Of a DNA stretch of 11,388 nucleotides, positions 1 to 6,778 are shown piece after piece. This DNA comes from an uncultured Bacteroidales bacterium. GTDB lineage: Bacteria > Bacteroidota > Bacteroidia > Bacteroidales > UBA932. Every line of letters begins with the position of its first letter. Within the stretch, counting starts at the first letter, position 1. The notes under the pieces are model-generated. The model did no database searches. It saw nothing but the letters and a program-made list of their open reading frames with translations, and was not told the origin of the DNA. Location of the stretch: contig CAMJHJ010000064.1 of the NCBI GenBank assembly GCA_946405485.1, forward strand, positions 1-11,388, given 5' to 3'. The position numbers and the translations under genes are program-made.

Positions 1-359
1 GAAATCTGCGTGGTCGTCGTGATCTTGGTGCCGTCAGAGGCCGTCAGGACCACATAACCCGGCTCCGGTCCGTCCTTGGGGACCGTGATGCGGATCTCGC
101 TCGGGACACCCGCCTTGACGACGGTGATGTCCGTGATGGCGGGCACGCCGGGGATCTCGATGGAAGTCACCTTGTCCAGGTTGCTGCCGAGGAAGCGGAG
201 TTCACCGCCGCGTACGACAGGCTGGGGACCATAAACATTGAGAGCGACCACGTCCTGGACATACTGGTCGGTGTCCAGTTGTTCACGGGCACAGGACCCG
301 AGCAGAACGATGGCCGAAAGGGCCACCATGGCAATGGAAAATATCTTTTTCATTTTCAT
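1..359 (-). CDS. Partial surface glycan-binding lipoprotein with IPT/TIG domain (SusE/F-position)
   Basis: Last visible gene of the leftward operon; only its first 119 codons are present and the rest lies beyond base 1. Translating the minus strand from the ATG at 359 gives a signal peptide of MKMKKIFSIA type and a lipobox LLGSC with the lipidated cysteine at residue 23, so it is a lipoprotein. Residues about 37 to 119 form an IPT/TIG-like beta-sandwich (VVRGGELRFLGSNLDKVTSI, then a VPKDGPEPGYVVLTASDG-type strand pair). A second in-frame ATG at 353 is equally possible. It begins 12 bases after the stop of the preceding binding protein, so the two are surely co-transcribed. By position and fold it is probably a second surface glycan-binding protein acting beside SusD. 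Because the C-terminal ligand-binding or catalytic part is missing, an IPT-bearing enzyme cannot be excluded. Confidence 0.8.
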   Translation of the reverse strand, partial: MKMKKIFSIAMVALSAIVLLGSCAREQLDTDQYVQDVVALNVYGPQPVVRGGELRFLGSNLDKVTSIEIPGVPAITDITVVKAGVPSEIRITVPKDGPEPGYVVLTASDGTKITTTTQI

Positions 360-371
360 TTCGCTCTAGAT

Positions 372-1700
372 TTATTCGACAGGGACAGCACGGATGTTGT
401 CGATCTTGATGACCGGATGGCACTCGGTGCCCGTGTAGCCGCCGCTTACGACAAAGATCGTCAGGGAGCTGAAGTCATCCTTCGTCAGCGAACCGCCTGC
501 TTTCGTACCATCCATCTTGTAGATGAAGTTGCTGTAGGGGACGGATACGGTGACCCATTCGTCTGCCGTATCGAAAGAACCGGACGGATACCAGGGCGTA
601 TAGAGACCGCGCGGCAGGTCCGTACCGTTGAAGTAAGTGTTGTTGGCACCGGCCGTGGTGACACCGTAGATGTCCGGCACACCGGCTTCACCGCCGGTAA
701 TCTTGTCCACGCCGCCGACGATCAGCTGCATGGAACCAGCCATCCAGGGATTGGCACTGGGAACGAGCAGTTCGAACTTGAGCGCCATCTTCTCCCACTT
801 GGAGAAATCGACCACGTCTGTCAGGCGGGGTGCATTGGCATAGGTGACCGGATTCTCCCAGTCGCCCGGCCAGTATTCGAAGGAGAAATTGCCGTCGTTC
901 CAGCTGCCGGCCTCATCCAGCGTGACACCGGGATCACCCAGACGAAGGAAATTGCCTTCCAGGGAAGTAGCATCGCTTTCGATGACCTGGGCATGCCAGC
1001 CATGATTGGTCGGATGCGGGTCGTCATCGAAGTTGAAAAGCATGCCGCGGGTATCCATGTAGCGGAAACTGGACGTTGCTTCACCATAAACCGTAGTGAC
1101 TGTGATCTCATTTTCCGTGGCACCTTCCGGCACGACAAAAGCAAGGGTACCCTTGGTGAATTCCTTGATGCGGGCTTCCTTGTCGCCGATCATGACGGTC
1201 AGCGGGACATTGGGGTCATCGATGAAATAATCGCCATAGAGTGTCGCAGTACTGCCGACAGGAGCATGTTCGTTGGACATGGACACGATGGACGGACCGG
1301 GGACCAGGACCTGGAAGTCGTATTCGACATGCTCTCCGGCCTTGTTATAGATGTAAATCTTGTTCGACACCTCTCCCGGAATCGTACTGGGGACATCGAC
1401 GAGCAAGGTATGATCGGTAATGTAACTGTTGTTCAGGGTCGCCTCCTGGTCATTGAAGACCATCTTGTAGACGCTCTTGAGATTCTCGCCGACGAAACAC
1501 AGGCTGTTGCCCATGTAAGCTGCCGTCAGCAAGGAGTCTTTCTGGGTGACATCGACCGGACGCACATAGTGGATGGTCGGCAGACCTTCCGACAGCACGA
1601 ACTTGTCCGGTTCGTCCTCGCAGGCCGTAAAGCCCAGGACGAGAGACAACGCAGCGGCCAGATAAAGACCCGTCTTGGCAAATATGTTGTTCATTGTCAT
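372..1700 (-). CDS. Surface glycan-binding lipoprotein (two IPT/TIG domains plus C-terminal glycan-binding domain)
   Basis: A 442-residue lipoprotein following SusD by 13 bases. The signal peptide ends in a GFTAC lipobox with cysteine 27, followed by EDEPD. Acidic residues at this place resemble the lipoprotein export signal that sends Bacteroidota lipoproteins to the cell surface. Residues about 41 to 133 and 134 to 214 read as two IPT/TIG beta-sandwich modules. Residues about 218 to 440 form a distinct C-terminal domain rich in aromatics (tryptophans at 235, 267, 277, 281, 302, 319, 370 and 382), ending in KIDNIRAVPVE. This layout matches the SGBP-B class of surface glycan-binding proteins, whose C-terminal domain binds the glycan while the IPT modules act as spacers. 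Here the likely ligand is beta-mannan, inferred from the mannanase in the same operon. A start at the ATG at 1694 is also possible; the sequence does not decide. Confidence 0.87.
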   Translation of the reverse strand: MTMNNIFAKTGLYLAAALSLVLGFTACEDEPDKFVLSEGLPTIHYVRPVDVTQKDSLLTAAYMGNSLCFVGENLKSVYKMVFNDQEATLNNSYITDHTLLVDVPSTIPGEVSNKIYIYNKAGEHVEYDFQVLVPGPSIVSMSNEHAPVGSTATLYGDYFIDDPNVPLTVMIGDKEARIKEFTKGTLAFVVPEGATENEITVTTVYGEATSSFRYMDTRGMLFNFDDDPHPTNHGWHAQVIESDATSLEGNFLRLGDPGVTLDEAGSWNDGNFSFEYWPGDWENPVTYANAPRLTDVVDFSKWEKMALKFELLVPSANPWMAGSMQLIVGGVDKITGGEAGVPDIYGVTTAGANNTYFNGTDLPRGLYTPWYPSGSFDTADEWVTVSVPYSNFIYKMDGTKAGGSLTKDDFSSLTIFVVSGGYTGTECHPVIKIDNIRAVPVE

Positions 1701-1713
1701 CTTTCGTTAAGGA

Positions 1714-3480
1714 TTAGAACTCGATGGTGGTGAGATCGAACGGCTGAGCCGGCTCATCCAGGTGCTTGTTGAAAACGACATCCTCGGAGGGGAAAGGCAG
1801 GGCCTTGATCTTGTTCAGGATAGCGTCACGCCCGGGAACGGGGAACTCGTCCTCATTGTAGTTGATACCGGCGCCATTCCACACACCGTTCTCATAATAA
1901 GCCTTGTATACGTCATCCAGGGAAGTCGTGTTGGAACCGGCGCTGAAGTTGTTGCGACGCTGGCTCTGGATATCATTTACCGCAAAGTCCGGATTATAAT
2001 AACCCACGCGGACATAATCGTACCAGCGGTCGCCTTCGAGGGCGAGCTCCAGGTTGCGCTCCTTCCATACCTGCTCGAAAGTAATGGACGACGGCTTCTC
2101 CGACAGGGTCGGGATGGCACGATGGCGCACGCGATAGAAGACGTCGAGGGCGAGCGGATCGCTCGTGGAGGAGCCGGGGCCCTTGAGCTTGGCCTCGCAA
2201 TAGACCAGATACAGATCCGACAGGCGAAGGATATGGGTGGACAAACCATAGGACATCCGGGCAGCAGAAACACCCAATGCAGACATATGGTCGGCTCCGT
2301 CACCATAGAGGAACTTGACGCACATCGCGCCGGTCGGGCTCTTCATCATCATCTCGCCGGTCGCATTGGCCGAACCGCTCGGACCGTAGGCGGGATCATA
2401 GAAGAAGCGGAGGTAGTCAAAGCCACCCCAGTCTGTCCAGAAATAATCATAGACATCGCCGGCCAGCATCATCGTAGCCTTGCGACGGGTATCCACATCA
2501 CTGCGCTGGGCAGGATCCTGCGTAGCACTCACGCCAAACTGGTCCTGCAACGCGATGGAAGGACCCGTCCACTCGCCCCAGCAGTCTCCGAATTCGTCGA
2601 AGCCCTTCGGGGCCAGGTCGCTCTGGAAGGCGTTCTGCACGGTCCAGGGCTGAGTGGAAGCATCCCAGTGCCAGGAGATCAACGCCTCGATGTTCTTGTT
2701 GTTCTGCATGCGGAACACGTCGCTGTAGTTCTCCATCAGTTCACGTCCGGAATTCTCAATGACATCTTTCGCATATTCGGCAGCCTTGTCCAGGTCGCTC
2801 TGGTTCAGGGTGCCGGAAACGCCCGCCTTCTGGAGATAAACCTTCGCCAGGAGCGCCTCTGCGCTGTAATAGTCGATACGCCCATCCTTATTGGCGACCT
2901 TCTTGGGCAGAAGCTTCATGGCCTCCTCAAGCAGCATGACGGTGTACTGATAGACATCCTCCTTGGGAGCCTTGTAAAGATCATTGTAATCGCCGGCGGC
3001 AATCGCCTGGGAAATGTCATGGATGATCGGAACTTCGCCGAAGGAACGGACCAGGAAGAAATAGGCGAACGCTTTCCAGGTCAGGGCCTCGCCCATCACC
3101 ATATTCTTGACGGATTCGCTTACTTCGGCTTCCTTGGTCCGGTTGTACACCGTCGAAGCGTGTGCATTGACCGACCACAGGGACGAAGACATGTCGCGAA
3201 GCTCCTTGTCCGAGCCATTCACAGTAAACTGGAGGTAAGGGCTGGAACCCATGTAGTAATTACCGGAGAAACATTCACCGACACGGTAGAAACCCCGGAT
3301 CACGTCAAACCAGGGAGAGTTGTACAGGTAATTGACACCCTGAATACATTGCTCATCGGTCTGGTAGAAGTTGTCACGGTTATAAGTATCCTCGGCCGGA
3401 CGGTTCAGGAAACCTTCGCAGGAAGAGAATGCGAACACGGCCAGGATGACACTGAAGATAAGGGGCAGATTCTTTTTCAT
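1714..3480 (-). CDS. SusD/RagB-family outer-membrane glycan-binding lipoprotein
   Basis: The lid and glycan-binding partner of the adjacent SusC transporter at the outer membrane. From the ATG at 3480 the protein is 588 residues, within the family's normal range. It has a signal peptide MKKNLPLIFSVILAV and an FSSC lipobox with cysteine 21. Family hallmarks include the N-terminal CEGFLNRPAEDTYN segment, TPR-like helices (LRLSDLYLVYCEA near 418 to 430), the conserved WKERNLELALEGDRWYD stretch near 472 to 488, and the LPFPSEDVVFNKHL tail near 561. In-frame ATGs also occur at 3486 and 3495. I chose 3480 because a GGAGG stands 8 bases before it, whereas the upstream ATGs precede or overlap that GGAGG. 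It follows the SusC stop by 17 bases. The substrate is inferred from the operon to be mannan-derived oligosaccharide. Confidence 0.95.
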   Translation of the reverse strand: MKKNLPLIFSVILAVFAFSSCEGFLNRPAEDTYNRDNFYQTDEQCIQGVNYLYNSPWFDVIRGFYRVGECFSGNYYMGSSPYLQFTVNGSDKELRDMSSSLWSVNAHASTVYNRTKEAEVSESVKNMVMGEALTWKAFAYFFLVRSFGEVPIIHDISQAIAAGDYNDLYKAPKEDVYQYTVMLLEEAMKLLPKKVANKDGRIDYYSAEALLAKVYLQKAGVSGTLNQSDLDKAAEYAKDVIENSGRELMENYSDVFRMQNNKNIEALISWHWDASTQPWTVQNAFQSDLAPKGFDEFGDCWGEWTGPSIALQDQFGVSATQDPAQRSDVDTRRKATMMLAGDVYDYFWTDWGGFDYLRFFYDPAYGPSGSANATGEMMMKSPTGAMCVKFLYGDGADHMSALGVSAARMSYGLSTHILRLSDLYLVYCEAKLKGPGSSTSDPLALDVFYRVRHRAIPTLSEKPSSITFEQVWKERNLELALEGDRWYDYVRVGYYNPDFAVNDIQSQRRNNFSAGSNTTSLDDVYKAYYENGVWNGAGINYNEDEFPVPGRDAILNKIKALPFPSEDVVFNKHLDEPAQPFDLTTIEF

Positions 3481-3488
3481 ATTCATAT

Positions 3489-3493
3489 CCTCC
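3489..3493 (-). promoter_or_regulatory. Shine-Dalgarno GGAGG deciding the SusD start
   Basis: A full GGAGG lies 8 bases upstream of the ATG at 3480, just after the SusC stop codon. Bacteroidota genes often lack such a site, and the neighbouring genes here have none as clear, so this one favours the 3480 start over 3486 and 3495. Confidence 0.55.
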
Positions 3494-3497
3494 ATCT

Positions 3498-6400
3498 TTA
3501 GAAAGTAAGGTTGACGCCGAAGGAATACACCGTCGGGGAAGGATAACGGCCGTTGTCCAGACCCATCACGTTGACGGAAGCCATGCTGACACCGATTTCA
3601 GGATCGTAGCCGGTGTATTTCGTGAAGGTATAGAGGTTCTGGATGTTGGCATAGAGGCGGATGTTCTCGAACTTGATCTTCTGGAGAACGGATTTCGGCA
3701 GGGAATAACCCAGCGCAATGTTCTTCAGGCGGATGTAACTGCCGTCTTCGATGTAACGGTCGCTGACGCGGTCGTTGTCGTTCGGGTCGCCGGTCGTAGC
3801 GCGGGGAAGCGTGGCGGAAGGATTGGAAATCCTGACATTGGTCAGGTCCTCATACCAGTTCCATACGTTCGCGGTCCCGTCATAGGTCTTGGCCGGATCG
3901 ATGGGAGCCAGTTTGGAACGGTTCAGCACGCTGGCAGGCTGGTTGGCCCAGGCATTCTTCATATTGCCGGTATTCATGTTGAGGTAGTTGTACACCTTGT
4001 TGCCATAGGAACCGTTGATGAAGATATTGAGATCCCAGTTCTTATAACGGAAAGTATTGGTCCAACCGAAGGTGAACTTCGGCATCGGGGAGCCGATGTT
4101 GGTACGGTCGGACTCCGTGATATGACCGTCTCCGTTGAGATCCTTGAAGCGGATGTCACCCACCCAGGTCGTATTGTACTGGGTGTAGTCGGTCGGATTC
4201 TGGGAAGGATGCCAGATCCCGTTCTCATCGACGGTATGCGGCATCGTGTCGCCCTGCACAGGACCGGCCATCACTTCTTCCATCGACTGGAAGATGCCGT
4301 CCGTGACATAACCGTAGAAGCTGAAGAGCGGTTCGCCGATATTGGAGGCACTGACGATGTCGTTCCACTGGCCGTAACCGACGATGGAGGCGGAAGCCGT
4401 ACCGGCAAGGGCCAGGAGTTTGTTGCGGTTGAGGGAAAGCTGGCCTTCGGTCGTCCAGGCGAAGTTGGCCGTCGTGACCGGATGCAGGGTCAGGGTGAAC
4501 TCCCAACCCGTGTTCTGGATGGAGCCATAGTTGCCGTAAGGAGCAACCATGCGGGAAGATTCATTGCCGGATGTGCCCATGTAGGTCGGCATCTGGAGCG
4601 GCATCAGCATGTCGTTGGAGCGCTTGTCATACCACTCCGCGACCAGGTTTACCTTGCCCTGCCACAGGGACAGGTCGAGACCGACATTCCATTGCTGCTG
4701 CTTCTCCCACATGACGTCCAGGTTGGGGATATTGTTCTGGCGATAACCCCTGCCGAGACCGGTCGCCATCGCCGTCATGGCCGCGCCCCAGCGATAACCA
4801 CCGATATTGGAGTTACCCGTCTGGCCCCAGCCCACGCGGATCTTACCGTCGGACAGGACCTTCTTGAGTCCCTGCGGGAAGAATTTCTCGTTGGTGAAGC
4901 GCCAGGCGAGGGCGAAGGAATGGAACGGAGCCCAACGACGGTTGGGACCGAAGTTGGACGAGCCGTCATAACGGAACGTATAGGTCCCGATGTAACGGTC
5001 GTCGTGGTTCCAGGTCTCACGGGTGAAGAAAGAGGCCATGGCGCTGCTGCCGAAGCCGTAACCGATGGTCGGGGTACCGCTGCCCAGGTAAGGGTTGTGC
5101 ACATCGTTGGAAGGCAGGGCAGTGTTGTAGACGGACATATAGTTGTACCGGCTCTCCCACATCTCCTGACCCAGCATCGCAGTGACGCTGTTCTTTCCGA
5201 ACTGGGTGTTCCAGGTCAGGTAGTTCTTGAGGGACCAGTAGGTCGAGCTGTTCTTCTGGCTGCGCATCTCGTTGGCGGAGCGCTGGTATCCGCCGAGATT
5301 GACCGTCGGGTTGAAGGTCTCGCCCTGGGAAGCGCTGATATCATAACCGAGCTCGGCATGCCAGACCAGCGAAGGCAGGATGTTGATATCGGAGAAGATG
5401 TTGCCCTGGAGTTTCTGACGCTTGAGGAGGATCTCTTCGAGCATGGCCATGGCAACCGGGTTGATGATCGAGTAGTTGTCCAGGGAGAGGCTGTAGTAGT
5501 TGCCGTCCTGGTCGTAGATCGGAGCGCTCGGCAGGGAGGTAAGGGTGTAATTGATGATACCCTCGTCCGAGTCGGCCAGTTTCATGTTCTCGTCCGTGGC
5601 GGAATAAGTGGCGCTCAGGCCGATTTTCCACCAGTCACGCAGTTTGGCGTCCAGGTTGGCACGCACGCTGTAACGGGAGAACTCGGATCCGATGATCGTA
5701 CCTTTCTGGTCCATGAAGGAGCCGGACACATAGTACTGGACCGTATCGTTACCGCCCTGCACACCGATCTGGTGCTGATGCTGGGGAGCCGTACGGAAGA
5801 TGGCGTCCTGCCAGTTGGTACCCTTGCCCAGGATGGAAGGATCGGAATAGTAGGCATTCTCATTCACCATGCTGACGGCGCGGAGGTCGTTGTAGTATTC
5901 AGCGAACTCGCGCAGGTTCAACAGATCGATGCGGCGGGTCTGGCGCTGGAGGGCATACATGCCGTCATAGGTAAATTTGGCCTGGCCGCTCTTACCACGC
6001 TTGGTGGTGATCAGGATGACGCCGTTCGCGCCCTGGGCACCGTAGATCGCCGTCGCGGAAGCATCCTTCAGGATTTCCATGGAAACGATGTCGGAAGGGT
6101 TGATGGTGGACAGCGGGGAGACCGAGGAAACGGCACCGTTACCCAGTGCGTCACCCAGACCGAAGTCTGCTCCGCTCTGGCCGCCGCCTTGCATGATGAC
6201 ACCGTCGATCACGTACAACGGCTCGGCATTGGCGTTGATGGTCGCCTGGCCGCGGACGCGGATGGAGGAAGAGGAACCCGGCGCGCCGGAAGTGGCGGTC
6301 GCCTGGACACCGGCTGCACGGCCCTGCAGGGACTGGTCGATGTTGGTGATGATGGAGCCCTTGATGTCGTCTTCCTTCATGGAGACGGAAGCGCCTGCAA

Positions 6401-6743
6401 GGTCACTCTTTTTCATAGTTCCGTAACCGACAACGACCACCTCGTCGAGGAACTCGCTGTCCTCCTGGAGCTTGATCGTAAACCGGGTCTGGGATCCCAC
6501 AGGAATCTCCTGCGTCGTGTAACCGATCGAGGAAATGACGAGCGTGGCGCCGGGATTGACGTTGAGCACGAAGTTTCCGTCCAGGTCGGTCACTGTGCCA
6601 TTGGACGTGCCCTTTTCGACCACGCTCGCTCCGATGACGGGACCGATCGCATCGCTGATGGTTCCGCTGACGGAAACCTTCTGTGCGAACAGGCTCGTAC
6701 CCGCAAGGAGCATCAATAGGCAAGTAATGAGTTTACTTTTCAT
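3498..6743 (-). CDS. SusC/RagA-family TonB-dependent outer-membrane transporter
   Basis: Imports oligosaccharides across the outer membrane using TonB energy, as a complex with the SusD protein encoded just downstream. The 1081-residue length is typical. A type I signal peptide ends at TSLFA (residue 20). Residues about 22 to 98 form the CarboxypepD_reg-like beta-sandwich (VSGTISDAIGPVIGASVVEK). DEVVVVGYG at 100 to 108 is the TonB-box region. The plug follows with GRAAGVQ (141), SIRVRG (160), PLYVIDGV (175) and INPSDIVSMEILKDASATAIYGAQGANGV-type residues from 214, the SusC family hallmark. The remainder is the beta-barrel, ending in the terminal phenylalanine of SFGVNLTF, as in BAM-inserted porins. 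It starts 35 A+T-rich bases after the mannanase-esterase stop, with no terminator seen between them, so it is probably expressed from the promoter upstream of that gene. Specificity for mannan oligosaccharides is inferred from context only. Confidence 0.97.
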   Translation of the reverse strand: MKSKLITCLLMLLAGTSLFAQKVSVSGTISDAIGPVIGASVVEKGTSNGTVTDLDGNFVLNVNPGATLVISSIGYTTQEIPVGSQTRFTIKLQEDSEFLDEVVVVGYGTMKKSDLAGASVSMKEDDIKGSIITNIDQSLQGRAAGVQATATSGAPGSSSSIRVRGQATINANAEPLYVIDGVIMQGGGQSGADFGLGDALGNGAVSSVSPLSTINPSDIVSMEILKDASATAIYGAQGANGVILITTKRGKSGQAKFTYDGMYALQRQTRRIDLLNLREFAEYYNDLRAVSMVNENAYYSDPSILGKGTNWQDAIFRTAPQHQHQIGVQGGNDTVQYYVSGSFMDQKGTIIGSEFSRYSVRANLDAKLRDWWKIGLSATYSATDENMKLADSDEGIINYTLTSLPSAPIYDQDGNYYSLSLDNYSIINPVAMAMLEEILLKRQKLQGNIFSDINILPSLVWHAELGYDISASQGETFNPTVNLGGYQRSANEMRSQKNSSTYWSLKNYLTWNTQFGKNSVTAMLGQEMWESRYNYMSVYNTALPSNDVHNPYLGSGTPTIGYGFGSSAMASFFTRETWNHDDRYIGTYTFRYDGSSNFGPNRRWAPFHSFALAWRFTNEKFFPQGLKKVLSDGKIRVGWGQTGNSNIGGYRWGAAMTAMATGLGRGYRQNNIPNLDVMWEKQQQWNVGLDLSLWQGKVNLVAEWYDKRSNDMLMPLQMPTYMGTSGNESSRMVAPYGNYGSIQNTGWEFTLTLHPVTTANFAWTTEGQLSLNRNKLLALAGTASASIVGYGQWNDIVSASNIGEPLFSFYGYVTDGIFQSMEEVMAGPVQGDTMPHTVDENGIWHPSQNPTDYTQYNTTWVGDIRFKDLNGDGHITESDRTNIGSPMPKFTFGWTNTFRYKNWDLNIFINGSYGNKVYNYLNMNTGNMKNAWANQPASVLNRSKLAPIDPAKTYDGTANVWNWYEDLTNVRISNPSATLPRATTGDPNDNDRVSDRYIEDGSYIRLKNIALGYSLPKSVLQKIKFENIRLYANIQNLYTFTKYTGYDPEIGVSMASVNVMGLDNGRYPSPTVYSFGVNLTF

Positions 6744-6778
6744 TGGACCTGATTTTGAATTAATTAGAATAATAATGA

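Noticed and set aside
279..1733. Plus-strand open frame of 484 codons opposite the binding lipoprotein
   Set aside because: It covers two minus-strand genes and their junction, and its translation matches nothing known.
1762..3501. Plus-strand open frame of 579 codons opposite SusD
   Set aside because: Antisense shadow of a complete SusD gene; no family motif, no promoter or ribosome site.
4122..6719. Very long plus-strand open frame (865 codons) opposite SusC
   Set aside because: It is the antisense shadow of a clear SusC gene in G+C-rich DNA. Its translation is rich in D, G, R and V, with no recognisable domain and no start signals.
6744..6778. Separate promoter for SusC in the 35-base gap
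   Set aside because: The gap is A+T-rich but contains no TAnnTTTG on the coding strand and no terminator, so co-transcription with the upstream gene is simpler.
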